DNA of 64,000 bases, from positions 1,531,565 to 1,595,564 of the forward strand of contig NC_067202.1 of assembly GCF_000699445.3 (NCBI RefSeq). Reading direction: 5' to 3'. This document shows, piece by piece, positions 55,101 to 57,539 of this stretch. The position numbers and the translations under genes are program-made. Source of the stretch: Schistosoma haematobium (Eukaryota > Platyhelminthes > Trematoda > Strigeidida > Schistosomatidae). Below the pieces are notes generated by a model. It ran no database searches. It saw only the letters and a list, made by a program, of their open reading frames with translations, and was not told where the DNA came from. Numbering within the stretch: the first letter of the stretch is position 1; each line of letters opens with the position of its first letter.

Positions 55101-55984
55101 CCTGGAACATTTAATATTAGTTGAGGGATAGTGTGAGATACCGTCTATGTGTGTATGTGTGTGTGAGTACTGACAAAAAGATGATGATAGTCAATTCTAG
55201 AGTAAATCTTAGTGATTAATTCATCGTGCTGGGAATATATATTCAACAACTAGATGATGTAACACTTTCGTTTTCCATTAGTCACTGACTTATGTTTCGA
55301 TACTGTCCGGCTATGATGTGTAATTGCTGAATATGGGAATATGTTCAGTATGGTCATTAAACGTTTGGAATGTCAGCTTTTTATATTTTTCGGTCTATAT
55401 CTTTCGTTTGACTTGTAAGTCGTTGTTATATGTCTTATTACTCCAGATTTATCATTAATTAACTATTTTTAGTATGTATTGATGTAGATTGTTGAGTTTA
55501 GTCCAATATCATGAACGGATCAATTTTAGACCATCATTGAAAACCTGGAAACATTCAACAGCCGTTCCATCCTAATATCGAACTCCTCAGTGGCAGTGAA
55601 CAACGTTCTTGGGACCAAAGGTCCTTGGATCGATTTCCACATGTGGAGTCGTGGATGGCCGTTATTGAGGAGTACCTTACTAGGCTAAAATGGCCGTCCA
55701 GCACTTCCAGGTTTTCAATGATAGTCTAACATTGTTCTATCAATTTTATAGTACCTTACCTATTATTAATTTCGTAATTATATACATCATTCTTTCCCTC
55801 CTTCATTGATTATTCTCACAGCGTGATGGAAAACTATACGCCGATATCAACGGTGCTGAATTCACTCTTAGTAAACCATCACAAATATTTAATGATGGTC
55901 GTATGCATGTGATTACAATGGATCGAGATAAAGCACGATTCAATTTCACTATAGATGGACATCATACATCACATTATGTGCCTG
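8170..55984 (+). CDS. Neurexin/axotactin-like LamG-EGF protein gene, 16 exons, both ends outside window
   Basis: Joined exons: 8170-8350, 10851-11044, 13414-13634, 15471-15730, 18105-18213, 19660-19689, 26902-27305, 29072-29293, 30368-30653, 33413-34558, 36477-36649, 37834-37990, 39202-39297, 41906-42136, 46560-46735, 55822-55984. All introns are GT-AG and phases agree at every junction, giving 4,049 nt with no internal stop. Numbering residues from the first full codon: LamG-A about 1-145, EGF-like about 149-196, LamG-B about 205-395, LamG-C about 440-632, ten EGF modules about 640-1016, LamG-D about 1019-1175, EGF about 1195-1232, LamG-E from about 1237. Family knowledge: alternating LamG/EGF ectodomains of this kind belong to the neurexin superfamily and act outside the cell in adhesion and synaptic contacts. 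Inference: a secreted or single-pass membrane adhesion protein. Signal peptide, membrane segment and cytoplasmic tail are not in the window, so neurexin, axotactin-like and contactin-associated-like assignments cannot be separated. Confidence 0.85.
8440..9090 (-). mobile_element. RTE-like non-LTR retrotransposon fragment (RT C-terminal region)
   Basis: On the minus strand the region encodes pieces related to the copy at 53688-54240, such as [19 protein letters not shown] followed further on by a KTVLLYG-like part. It is frameshifted and 5'-truncated. Confidence 0.65.
9265..9870 (-). mobile_element. Second non-LTR retrotransposon family, 3' end
   Basis: Matches 20583-21015, 48714-49435 and 49765-50190. 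On the minus strand it carries the decayed coding end with a WKK..[14 protein letters not shown] stretch, then the 3' tail. Stops interrupt the frame. Confidence 0.6.
10180..10335 (+). repeat. SINE2 copy
   Basis: B-box region, a G-run and the hammerhead block. CUGAGGA is intact, but the second core element reads ACAAAA instead of CGAAA, so the ribozyme is probably dead. Confidence 0.65.
10578..10790 (-). repeat. Sm-alpha-type SINE with intact hammerhead
   Basis: Contains the ribozyme at 10605-10649. The part beyond the tRNA-like box (from about 10690) is in inverted order compared with the 3195 copy, showing a rearranged or twin-primed insertion. Confidence 0.7.
10605..10649 (-). ncRNA. Hammerhead ribozyme, Sm-alpha type, intact core
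   Basis: On the minus strand: stem I AUCCAG pairs with CUGGAU. Core 1 is CUGACGA, stem II is GUCU..AGGAC with loop AAAU, core 2 is GAAA, helix III is ACGCGCGU and the cleavage triplet is GUC. Every conserved core base is present. Helix III is an eight-base palindrome, giving only two pairs with loop GCGC in a monomer but eight pairs between two molecules. It is antisense to the host gene. Confidence 0.85.
10851..11044 (+). CDS. Exon 2: C-terminal half of LamG-A
   Basis: A T-rich acceptor (ending GATAG) and a GTAAGT donor bound 194 nt, phase 0 to 2. It encodes the last LamG strands, with TYIGS (the usual LYIGG position) and then [20 protein letters not shown], which matches the conserved GCIxxxxxNxxxLDL end of LamG domains. 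The cysteine here would pair with the cysteine in GIRLGQC in the next exon, the normal C-terminal LamG disulfide. Confidence 0.85.
11145..11560 (+). repeat. R500 retroposon copy 3
   Basis: The body starts near CCAGGGAAGTACTACTC and ends near TGTACCGATGTTCAAAC, with the tail largely lost. It lies about 100 bp after the exon 2 donor. Confidence 0.7.
12130..12663 (-). repeat. Two SINE2 copies in tandem
   Basis: 12130-12300 has tail, hammerhead region with CUGAGGG core and B box. 12432-12615 has a hammerhead region broken in the middle but clear tRNA-like boxes (GACCACTGAGCCGG on the minus strand). 12626-12663 is a plus-strand tail fragment. Confidence 0.65.
13414..13634 (+). CDS. Exon 3: degenerate EGF-like module after LamG-A
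   Basis: 221 nt, phase 2 to 1, acceptor TTTTCAG and donor GTACCT. The peptide carries the closing LamG cysteine (RLGQC) and then a cysteine-rich block with [11 protein letters not shown] followed by ACDC and a final GC, which looks like an EGF module with an enlarged third loop. In neurexins an EGF module also follows the first LNS domain. The donor is followed almost at once by a long ATT microsatellite, so reading frames running past 13634 there are artefacts. Confidence 0.8.
13640..13710. repeat. (ATT)n microsatellite just after exon 3 donor
   Basis: About 70 bp of pure ATT units starting a few bases after the exon 3 donor. The poly-Tyr and poly-Ile frames there are artefacts of the repeat. 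Confidence 0.97.
13722..14085 (+). repeat. ATAAGTAGTAT repeat family copy 1
   Basis: Shared with 17005-17292 and 24462-24690. It starts with a short palindrome-like stretch around ATATTGATATAAGTAG, then AATGTCTGGCAGCAGAAG, and ends in a CACTACAGTAG-like run. No coding content was recognised. Confidence 0.6.
14560..14705 (+). repeat. SINE2 copy, old
   Basis: B-box-like TGTGTTCGATCCC and a decayed hammerhead region (GATGAGAAGTCC then GGATGAAAC). Confidence 0.55.
14851..15388. mobile_element. RTE-like element with inverted 5' part
   Basis: 14851-15130 is the minus-strand 3' end (same sequence as 53690-53970). From about 15131 the plus strand shows the 5' leader of the same kind of element, followed by a short frame at 15314-15388 reading [14 protein letters not shown], the start of an AP-type endonuclease, ended by a stop. 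The arrangement resembles twin priming: a minus-strand insertion with an inverted 5' piece and the middle missing. Confidence 0.6.
15471..15730 (+). CDS. Exon 4: N-terminal half of LamG-B
   Basis: 260 nt, phase 1 to 0, after a strong pyrimidine tract (TTTTCTCTCTCATTGATTAG) and before GTAGAT. It encodes the entry strands of a LamG domain, with [12 protein letters not shown] (the xIxLxFRTxxxxGLL strand) and [17 protein letters not shown] (the VELxxGxLxxxxN strand). The donor GTAGAT is weaker than its neighbours, but the frame agrees exactly with the next exon. Confidence 0.85.
15790..15905 (-). mobile_element. RTE-like element, short 3' end
   Basis: It starts with a TTACTTACTTAC run, the tandem tail seen also at 53680, followed by the last coding-end bases on the minus strand. 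It lies 60 bp after the exon 4 donor. Confidence 0.65.
16490..16760. repeat. Decayed SINE2 pair
   Basis: 16490-16620 looks like a minus-strand hammerhead/tail region. 16660-16760 is a plus-strand copy with CUGAAGA and a GACAAAA core 2. Both are degenerate. Confidence 0.5.
17005..17292 (+). repeat. ATAAGTAGTAT repeat family copy 2
   Basis: Begins ACTTATGTTGACATAAGTAG, a small inverted repeat, and runs parallel to the copy at 13722 to the end at CTTTACTACATTAG. Confidence 0.6.
17465..17958 (+). repeat. R500 retroposon copy 4
   Basis: Full-length body with the tail reduced to AATCAATAAATAA. Inside the intron between exons 4 and 5, about 145 bp before exon 5. Confidence 0.72.
18105..18213 (+). 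CDS. Exon 5: central LamG-B strand
   Basis: 109 nt, phase 0 to 1, acceptor CATAG and donor GTAAGT. The peptide has [20 protein letters not shown], the LNDGxWHxVxVxR hallmark of LamG domains, followed by SVDRAS. It ends with the first base of a glycine codon that can be completed either by the 30-bp micro-exon or directly by exon 7. Confidence 0.85.
19125..19156. repeat. (GAT)n microsatellite
   Basis: About ten GAT/ATG units in the intron before the micro-exon. Confidence 0.9.
19215..19540. repeat. SINE2 head-to-head pair
   Basis: 19215-19390 minus-strand copy (tail, hammerhead remnants, boxes), then 19440-19540 plus-strand hammerhead 3' part and tail. The pair ends about 120 bp before the micro-exon. 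Confidence 0.6.
19660..19689 (+). CDS. Exon 6: 30-bp micro-exon inside LamG-B
   Basis: After a good acceptor (AATCTTTTCAG) come 30 nt and then a GTATGC donor. In the phase dictated by exon 5 (one base carried in) it reads [10 protein letters not shown] and carries one base out, exactly what exon 7 needs. The phase 1-1 exon is therefore symmetrical: inclusion or skipping keeps the frame. The peptide fits after the SVDRAS strand of LamG-B, where LamG domains have a loop before the LxLGG strand. Schistosomes are known for micro-exons. The call rests on splice signals, phase and peptide fit, not on transcript data. Confidence 0.65.
19915..20250. repeat. SINE2 head-to-head pair with ribozyme
   Basis: 19915-20035 minus-strand copy and 20040-20250 plus-strand copy. 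The plus copy carries tRNA-like boxes (CGGGTCAGTAGTCTGG) and the hammerhead at 20158-20203. Confidence 0.65.
20158..20203 (+). ncRNA. Hammerhead ribozyme, SINE2 type, core intact, weak stem II
   Basis: Stem I GCGCUG pairs with CAGUGC (one G-U). Core 1 CUGAGGA, core 2 GAAA, cleavage triplet GUC and palindromic helix III ACGGCCGU are all kept. Stem II is weak because AGGAC is replaced by AAAAC. It lies in the sense strand of the intron between exons 6 and 7. Confidence 0.7.
20583..21015 (-). mobile_element. Second non-LTR family, 3' end with coding remnant
   Basis: The minus strand reads [16 protein letters not shown], then [14 protein letters not shown] and [15 protein letters not shown], the conserved C-terminal end also seen at 48930-49115. 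The 3' tail extends to 20583. Confidence 0.65.
21597..21622. repeat. (ATCT)n microsatellite
   Basis: Six to seven ATCT units next to the RTE 3' end at 21640. Confidence 0.9.
21640..21830 (-). mobile_element. RTE-like element, short 3' end
   Basis: Minus-strand last coding bases similar to 34595 and 35090, truncated. Confidence 0.55.
22185..22265. repeat. Polypyrimidine tract
   Basis: About 80 bp almost only C and T, including four TCCC units. Confidence 0.85.
22672..23108 (+). repeat. R500 retroposon copy 5
   Basis: Body with small internal deletions, ending AAACAAATAAATAAAA. Confidence 0.7.
23225..23760. repeat. SINE2 copies in inverted order
   Basis: 23225-23490 is minus-strand long SINE2 body. 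23511-23760 is a plus-strand copy with A-box region CGGCTCAGTGGTCTAG and a hammerhead with the three-base insertion. Confidence 0.6.
23847..23935 (-). repeat. R500 retroposon, truncated tail fragment
   Basis: Only the last 90 bp of the family (AAACACATAAACAT then AAGGAGGTACC). Confidence 0.6.
24080..24110. repeat. (GT)n microsatellite
   Basis: Roughly 28 bp GT/GC alternating run, followed 160 bp later by a run of G. Confidence 0.9.
24462..24690 (+). repeat. ATAAGTAGTAT repeat family copy 3
   Basis: Shorter relative of the copies at 13722 and 17005, with an internal gap. Confidence 0.55.
24776..24902 (-). mobile_element. RTE 5'-leader-only retroposon with target-site duplication
   Basis: 127 bp matching the leader at 15131-15215, flanked by AGTAATTTGTTG (24764-24775) and AGTAATTTATTG (24903-24914). 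On the minus strand it ends at CGCTAACCAGAAAA. Confidence 0.65.
25140..25545. repeat. Sm-alpha-type SINE with a nested FB insertion
   Basis: Minus-strand unit from 25140. An FB element at 25210-25294 interrupts it. The hammerhead region near 25404-25450 has UUGACGA in core 1. From 25465 a plus-strand hammerhead 3' half follows. Confidence 0.65.
25210..25294 (+). repeat. FB retroposon copy 3, with 52-bp perfect palindrome
   Basis: 25245-25270 and 25271-25296 are exact reverse complements, centred on GAGCTC, with no loop; the last two palindrome bases are the first two of the right-hand duplication. Perfect 12-bp duplications ATTCATCAGTCT flank the insert (25198-25209 and 25295-25306), and it interrupts an Sm-alpha-type unit. 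Confidence 0.85.
25615..26560. other. Non-coding stretch with old SINE2-like remnants
   Basis: 25615-25800 is an old minus-strand SINE2-like copy, and 25900-26060 a second. The rest up to 26560 shows no coding or repeat signal I can support. Confidence 0.45.
26902..27305 (+). CDS. Exon 7: end of LamG-B, linker, start of LamG-C
   Basis: 404 nt, phase 1 to 0, acceptor AAATAG and donor GTAAAT. It encodes [15 protein letters not shown] and [17 protein letters not shown], the closing LamG pattern, but with a glutamate where the conserved cysteine normally stands. A proline-rich linker follows ([16 protein letters not shown]). Then comes the entry of the next domain: a cysteine in YSITCKSG, and [16 protein letters not shown], the xIxFxFKTxxxxGLLFxA strand of LamG-C. 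Confidence 0.85.
27363..28480 (+). mobile_element. RTE-like non-LTR retrotransposon, decayed reverse transcriptase
   Basis: Begins 58 bp after the exon 7 donor. Successive frames give [18 protein letters not shown] (RT motif A region), VRTGVRQDC (motif B region), a FANDLALL stretch where the catalytic FADDL motif should be, then [19 protein letters not shown] and the C-terminal end up to LMGSL. Frameshifts and the Asp-to-Asn change mark it as inactive. Both ends are truncated. Confidence 0.75.
28500..29071. other. Rest of intron before exon 8
   Basis: No repeat or coding signal recognised apart from the T-rich tract before exon 8. Confidence 0.5.
29072..29293 (+). CDS. Exon 8: core of LamG-C
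   Basis: 222 nt, phase 0 to 0, acceptor TTATAG and donor GTAGGT. It encodes [17 protein letters not shown] and then [15 protein letters not shown] followed by EILAYLDGY, the typical LxGxLxxxY, DGxWHxVxxxR and LxVDG strands of laminin G. It joins exon 7 (GVLFR) and exon 9 without any change of phase. Confidence 0.88.
29450..29910. repeat. Old SINE2-like copies
   Basis: 29450-29640 minus-strand remnant (box GATCGAACTTG) and 29740-29910 plus-strand remnant (GATTCGAGTTTCG, then GTTGAATAGTCCC and AATGAAATAAC). Confidence 0.5.
29960..30285. repeat. SINE2 head-to-head pair
   Basis: 29960-30125 minus-strand and 30130-30285 plus-strand, 5' ends facing each other. Both hammerheads carry the three-base insertion near core 1. 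The pair ends about 80 bp before exon 9. Confidence 0.6.
30368..30653 (+). CDS. Exon 9: C-terminal part of LamG-C
   Basis: 286 nt, phase 0 to 1, acceptor AACAG and donor GTAAGT. It carries [13 protein letters not shown] (the LYxGGxP strand), a long polar insertion, then [19 protein letters not shown] and GYC. The two cysteines are placed as in the C-terminal LamG disulfide. A minus-strand R500 retroposon begins only about 55 bp after the donor. Confidence 0.87.
30708..31142 (-). repeat. R500 retroposon copy 6
   Basis: The tail appears as TTTATTTATTTG at the left. The box around TACAAGGAGGC is missing, and the rest is full length. Confidence 0.72.
31420..32395. repeat. Series of Sm-alpha-type SINE fragments
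   Basis: 31420-31620 (decayed), 31980-32130 (minus strand; CUGAUGA and GAAA kept but stem I lost), 32155-32395 (minus-type 5' unit joined to a plus-strand hammerhead with CUGACGA but GAAG as core 2). Confidence 0.6.
32500..32850 (+). repeat. SINE2 copy, near full length
   Basis: Leading body, A-box-like CGGCTCGATGATCTAGTGG, B box GGGTTCGAACCCC, a hammerhead in which core 1 is CUGGGGA (one substitution), GAAA, GUC and palindromic ACGGCCGU, then the tail TTCAATTGACTCATG. Confidence 0.75.
33413..34558 (+). CDS. Exon 10: ten tandem EGF modules in one exon
   Basis: 1,146 nt, phase 1 to 1, acceptor CATAG and donor GTAAGT. It encodes ten consecutive modules of about 33-38 residues, each with six cysteines in the pattern C-x4-5-YC-x4-G-x-C, then CxC and G-x-x-C (first module [12 protein letters not shown], last [12 protein letters not shown]). 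Many carry CDCxGTGYxG, the signature of neurexin-family EGF modules. I see no DxDE-type start, so they are probably not calcium-binding EGFs. Neurexins have a single EGF at the matching place, so this is a lineage expansion. The array has no intron, while the other exons are 30-404 bp, which suggests growth by unequal exchange inside one exon. The two flanking phases are equal, so it could be skipped as a unit. Confidence 0.92.
34595..35000 (-). mobile_element. RTE-like element 3' part
   Basis: Minus-strand coding end related to 53688-54240, broken by stops. It lies 36 bp after the exon 10 donor. Confidence 0.6.
35090..35365 (-). mobile_element. RTE-like 3' end joined to a fragment of the second non-LTR family
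   Basis: 35090-35245 is RTE 3' end. 35255-35365 resembles the 20820-20940 part of the second family. Confidence 0.5.
35724..35850 (-). mobile_element. RTE 5'-leader-only unit
   Basis: Same 125-bp leader as 24776-24902, with no clear duplication at the flanks. Confidence 0.6.
35958..36388 (-). repeat. R500 retroposon copy 7
   Basis: Body without the A-rich tail, ending about 90 bp before exon 11. Confidence 0.7.
36477..36649 (+). CDS. Exon 11: N-terminal part of LamG-D
   Basis: 173 nt, phase 1 to 0, acceptor TTATAG and donor GTAAGT. It encodes [18 protein letters not shown] and then [10 protein letters not shown], the first LamG strands after the EGF array. Its length and phases match exon 15 (176 nt, phase 1 to 0), showing a repeated exon module. 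Confidence 0.85.
36720..37110. repeat. SINE2 head-to-head pair
   Basis: 36720-36845 minus-strand. 36890-37110 plus-strand with boxes GATTCAGTGGCCTAGAGG and GGGTTCGAGTCCC. Its hammerhead has intact CUGAUGA but ACAAAA as core 2 and ACC instead of GUC. Confidence 0.68.
37115..37510. repeat. SINE2 long body then plus-strand copy
   Basis: 37115-37310 minus-strand body; 37310-37510 plus-strand copy with the best preserved tRNA-like part in the window (CGGCTCAGTGGTCCAG, D-arm-like GTTGGTTAGGCG, B box GGGTTCGAATCTC). The hammerhead has one core change (CUAAGGA). Confidence 0.7.
37555..37800 (-). repeat. SINE2 copy plus tail fragment
   Basis: Minus-strand copy with hammerhead changes, ending about 35 bp before exon 12. 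Confidence 0.6.
37834..37990 (+). CDS. Exon 12: central part of LamG-D
   Basis: 157 nt, phase 0 to 1, acceptor TTTTTTATAG and donor GTATGA. It begins [13 protein letters not shown] and contains [20 protein letters not shown], a LamG DGxxHxVxxxR strand in which the usual tryptophan is tyrosine. Exon 16 begins with the same RDG motif and has the same phases. Confidence 0.85.
38020..38320 (+). repeat. Sm-alpha-type SINE, rearranged
   Basis: 5' unit in the minus-type order, then a plus-strand part with CUGACGA and GAAG core 2. Begins 30 bp after the exon 12 donor. Confidence 0.55.
38895..39120 (-). repeat. Sm-alpha-type SINE with partly preserved hammerhead
   Basis: Minus strand: CUGACGA, stem II GUCUCAAAUAAGAC and GAAA are kept. 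The cleavage triplet is AUC and stem I is mismatched. Confidence 0.6.
39202..39297 (+). CDS. Exon 13: small LamG-D exon
   Basis: 96 nt, phase 1 to 1, acceptor TTTTTATAG and donor GTAGGT. The peptide ends in [10 protein letters not shown], the FxGCIGG position of LamG domains with valine replacing cysteine. It joins exon 14 to read [15 protein letters not shown]. The exon is symmetrical and skippable without a frameshift. Confidence 0.8.
39365..39690 (-). mobile_element. Second non-LTR family, 3' fragment
   Basis: Minus strand has [19 protein letters not shown], the family C-terminal signature. A GTAC tandem run (39370-39385) lies at its 3' edge. Confidence 0.6.
40560..40735 (-). mobile_element. 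Second non-LTR family, decayed fragment
   Basis: Resembles 20810-20940 with gaps. Confidence 0.45.
41045..41090 (-). ncRNA. Hammerhead ribozyme, SINE2 type, left arm
   Basis: Minus strand: stem I GCACUG/CAGUGC perfect, CUGAGGA, stem II GUC/GAC, GAAA, helix III ACGGCCGU, triplet GUC. All core bases present. Confidence 0.85.
41111..41154 (+). ncRNA. Hammerhead ribozyme, SINE2 type, right arm
   Basis: Plus strand: stem I CACUG/CAGUG, CUGAGGA, stem II GUCC/GGAC with loop CAUACUA, GAAA, palindromic ACGGCCGU, GUC. All core bases present. It is in the sense strand of the intron between exons 13 and 14. Confidence 0.88.
41690..41810 (-). repeat. SINE2 fragment
   Basis: Minus-strand tail and hammerhead half (GGAAGCACTGGACG), truncated about 95 bp before exon 14. 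Confidence 0.55.
41906..42136 (+). CDS. Exon 14: end of LamG-D plus one EGF module
   Basis: 231 nt, phase 1 to 1, donor GTAAGT. The acceptor is taken at 41904-41905 (ACTAAAG), because the AG at 41875-41876 leads to an early stop, whereas this one continues VIGG into LHWNGRYP. After a proline-rich stretch ([10 protein letters not shown]) comes an EGF module, [18 protein letters not shown] and then CDC and GARC, of the same type as the ten-module array. Confidence 0.83.
42490..42850. repeat. Sm-alpha-type SINEs, inverted pair
   Basis: 42490-42640 minus-strand copy with CUAAUGA core. 42645-42730 plus-strand hammerhead with CGGACGA and GAAA. Then a 5' unit in reverse. Confidence 0.62.
42860..44800. 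other. Mostly unassigned intron DNA
   Basis: 43345-43680 contains weak FB-like phrases (GAAGATTTCGTAGCTCAAC), and 44220-44360 an old SINE2-like remnant (TCAAACCTGAAACCC). Nothing coding was seen. Confidence 0.4.
44809..44930 (-). repeat. LTR-like direct repeat, 3' copy
   Basis: 122 bp, differs from 46154-46275 by only a few substitutions. Confidence 0.8.
46154..46275 (-). repeat. LTR-like direct repeat, 5' copy
   Basis: Direct repeat of 44809-44930. The gag-like frame starts just after it on the minus strand. Confidence 0.8.
46350..46475 (-). mobile_element. RTE 5'-leader-only unit
   Basis: Same leader as 24776-24902, 85 bp before exon 15. Confidence 0.62.
46560..46735 (+). CDS. Exon 15: N-terminal part of LamG-E
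   Basis: 176 nt, phase 1 to 0, acceptor TTTTTAG and donor GTAAGT. It encodes [18 protein letters not shown] and [11 protein letters not shown], the entry strands of a LamG domain and a close structural match to exon 11. An RTE-leader unit ends about 85 bp upstream of the exon. Confidence 0.85.
46800..46985 (+). repeat. SINE2 copy
   Basis: B box GGGTTCGAATCC and a hammerhead region with a degraded core 1 but GAAA kept. 65 bp after the exon 15 donor. Confidence 0.6.
47236..47520 (+). repeat. AT-rich dispersed repeat (GGTTATA family)
   Basis: Shared with 56840-57125, 59270-59500 and, inverted, 57540-58260. The common phrases are TAAATGAAGGTTATA and TTTAATCTGATTGGT. No coding content. Confidence 0.5.
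47990..48235 (-). repeat. Sm-alpha-type SINE
   Basis: Minus-strand unit. Hammerhead core 1 is CUGACAA (one change), stem II and GAAA intact, GUC present. A more decayed relative is at 47700-47910. Confidence 0.62.
48714..49435 (-). mobile_element. Second non-LTR family, longest 3' copy
   Basis: Minus strand carries [15 protein letters not shown] and [17 protein letters not shown] near 48930-49115, with further decayed coding sequence up to 49435. Confidence 0.65.
49765..50190 (+). mobile_element. Second non-LTR family, plus-strand copy
   Basis: Inverted relative of 48714-49140: starts TGTTGGAGATGGTTGAAAG and ends in the GTAGCTGGCTGACTGA tail. With the previous copy it forms an inverted pair about 330 bp apart. 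Confidence 0.62.
50270..50525 (-). repeat. Sm-alpha-type SINE with intact hammerhead
   Basis: Includes the ribozyme at 50298-50342. The unit downstream is rearranged. Confidence 0.65.
50298..50342 (-). ncRNA. Hammerhead ribozyme, Sm-alpha type, intact core
   Basis: Minus strand: stem I AUCUAG/CUGGAU (one G-U), CUGAUGA, stem II GUCUU/AGGAC with loop AAAU, GAAA, helix III AC/GU closed by GUGA (a GNRA-like tetraloop), triplet GUC. The stable tetraloop makes single-molecule cleavage more likely than in copies with palindromic helix III. Confidence 0.83.
50985..51440. repeat. SINE2 long copy plus tail
   Basis: Minus-strand tail, hammerhead with CUGAGGA intact but GGAA as core 2, boxes, long body, then a plus-strand tail at 51385-51440. 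Confidence 0.65.
51485..51860 (+). repeat. Sm-alpha-type SINE
   Basis: Plus-strand part has CUGACAA (one change), stem II GUCC/GGAC, GAAA and GUC with stem I partly paired. Confidence 0.62.
51870..52570. other. Non-coding stretch
   Basis: (CAA)n at 52355-52373 and weak FB-like phrases near 52400-52510. No other feature. Confidence 0.45.
52575..53010. repeat. SINE2 head-to-head pair
   Basis: 52575-52730 minus-strand, 52740-53010 plus-strand with boxes GGGTCAGTGGTGCAG and GAGTTCGAGTCCC. Both ribozymes have the insertion near core 1. Confidence 0.65.
53020..53675. other. Non-coding stretch
   Basis: An inverted pair of short phrases around 53405-53455 (CATTATCGAATG and CATTCGATAATG) and a weak tRNA-like piece at 53540-53600. 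Confidence 0.4.
53678..54240 (-). mobile_element. RTE-like non-LTR retrotransposon, best coding remnant
   Basis: The minus strand keeps an open frame of 182 residues (53688-54236) ending [15 protein letters not shown]: the C-terminal region after the RT domain with [32 protein letters not shown] and [14 protein letters not shown]. The element ends in an ACTTACTTACTTAC tandem tail on the plus strand. It is 5'-truncated just after the KARTAYLQL part. RTE-clade (SR2-like) is my reading from these motifs. Confidence 0.78.
54508..54530. repeat. (GT)n microsatellite
   Basis: About ten GT units. Confidence 0.85.
54655..55110 (-). repeat. SINE2 long copy plus tail of a second
   Basis: Minus-strand tail, hammerhead (with insertion), boxes GATTCGAACCGAGG, long body to 55045, then another minus-strand tail. 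Confidence 0.65.
55490..55740. repeat. SINE2 head-to-head fragments
   Basis: 55490-55600 minus-strand tail and hammerhead part, 55605-55740 plus-strand part. 80 bp before exon 16. Confidence 0.55.
55822..55984 (+). CDS. Exon 16: central part of LamG-E, last exon seen
   Basis: 163 nt, phase 0 to 1, acceptor TTCTCACAG and donor GTAAGT. It begins [14 protein letters not shown] and contains [18 protein letters not shown] and TIDG, the DGxxHxVxxxR and VDG strands of LamG. It parallels exon 12. The C-terminal strands of this domain need a further exon with phase 1. None was recognised before 64000, so the gene continues past the window. Confidence 0.83.
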
Positions 55985-56139
55985 GTAAGTAATTGGGAAT
56001 TGATGTTTTATGTATATAAATTTTGAAGAATTCCTTGATAATTTGTCTCTGTTTATATGTATCTATATGGTTTTCTTGTTGCCAAGTTGTTTTTGACTAA
56101 CTCTTCTTCCCAATCTATGTATATCTATCTCATACTTAC

Positions 56140-56172
56140 ACACATACATACATACATACATACATACATAAA
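56140..56172. repeat. (CATA)n microsatellite
   Basis: Seven or so CATA units. Confidence 0.88.
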
Positions 56173-56419
56173 CCTACACAGTGACTTCATCTGATAGATA
56201 CTAATTTGTTCAATCTGTTGGATGAGATAAATGTTGGTATGAACAATAATTTATAGCTATTTACGACAACACGATAAGAAGTCTGGTTGTGAAATAACCG
56301 AATTAAAGCGTGTTCATTATGTATACTGTTCTTTCTACCGGTTGTTACATAACATATAAGTATAAATTTGATTACAAGTTCTTTGCATAGTACTTTTATA
56401 CAATGAATTAATTTACTGT

Positions 56420-56640
56420 GAGGTGATGGAGAAGATTTGTAGCTTAGGTGGATGATTTTGGTTGGAGGTTTGTTCTCTGACATGGATGGTTTGGTCGTGG
56501 AGCTTTCATCGTTCTTCTGAACGACATCGATTCCTCCACACTTCACTTCTACCTGACGTTCGTGTTGATGATGTCGTTCAGAAGAACGATGAAAGCTTCA
56601 CGACCAAACCATCCATCTTACAGAATCAAAAACCATCAAA
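56420..56640 (+). repeat. FB retroposon copy 4 with target-site duplication
   Basis: Inverted arms around a 45-bp loop. Flanks ATTAATTTACTGT (56407-56419) and ATTAATTTACCGT (56641-56653) differ by one base. Confidence 0.8.
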
Positions 56641-56839
56641 ATTAATTTACCGTTTCCGGAAAATTAACAAAGTTACTAAGATTTTAGAAAGAATCTATAG
56701 CGGAAAATAATAGTTAGGAGAAGAACCAATCAAAATCGAGGACATGACCTTCAAGTTTTTGCGCACAACTCAAATATCATGTATAGCGAGAAGTGGAACT
56801 AACGTTGTATATAACGTAAAATGTCCGGTGAGACTATAA

Positions 56840-57125
56840 TTTATGGATGACTCCGAGGAGACGCTAAAGTGACCTTCAGAATGTCCATCTACTTACTAGG
56901 GCTAAATGAAGGTTATAAATCAGTGTGAAGAATTAAGATTACAATTTACCATTGATAGTTAGTGGTTAGGATTTAGATTAATGGCTTTCATCATGAAATG
57001 ACATCAGCTAAAATGCCAAAACTCTATCAAGCCAAATGGATGAATGAATTCCGCGGCAAAATCCAGGATCTGTTATCTTTAATCTGATTGGTCCATCCAT
57101 AAATTATAGTCACGCCACTATTTCT
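56840..57125 (+). repeat. AT-rich dispersed repeat (GGTTATA family)
   Basis: Relative of 47236-47520. Confidence 0.5.
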
Positions 57126-57147
57126 TTCTACTATACAGTAAGATGAT

Positions 57148-57300
57148 CCTCGCTTAAAAGGTTTGAATAATTTTTTCTGGTTAGCGTTTTTTAGCGAGTT
57201 AGTTTTCTACAGGATGGGTTCGCTAACCCCATGCCCAACCCTCCTCCTTTATCCAGGCTTGGGACCGGCAGTGGCCCCCGGAGGGACTCCAGGTGGAGTT
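57148..57300 (-). mobile_element. RTE 5'-leader-only retroposon with perfect target-site duplication
   Basis: Insert of 153 bp between ACAGTAAGATGAT (57135-57147) and the identical sequence at 57301-57313. On the minus strand it is the RTE leader, running about 20 bp further than other units into the sequence seen at 15196-15215. Confidence 0.8.
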
Positions 57301-57539
57301 ACAGTAAGATGATAGTGATAAACATATCAAATACTTAATTCTTTCTCTATAGATTGTATATAATAGACAAATCGAAATCATACCCTTGATTCTGAAACAA
57401 ATCTTAACCTGATGGTATTCTATTTTATGAAAGTACTAATCAGATATCATCTCTAACATGTTATTTTCTCTCAGTTCATTCATTCATATGGTTACAGAGC
57501 ATTTTTTAAAATCTTATAAATGATGTCCTTTCGTGATTC

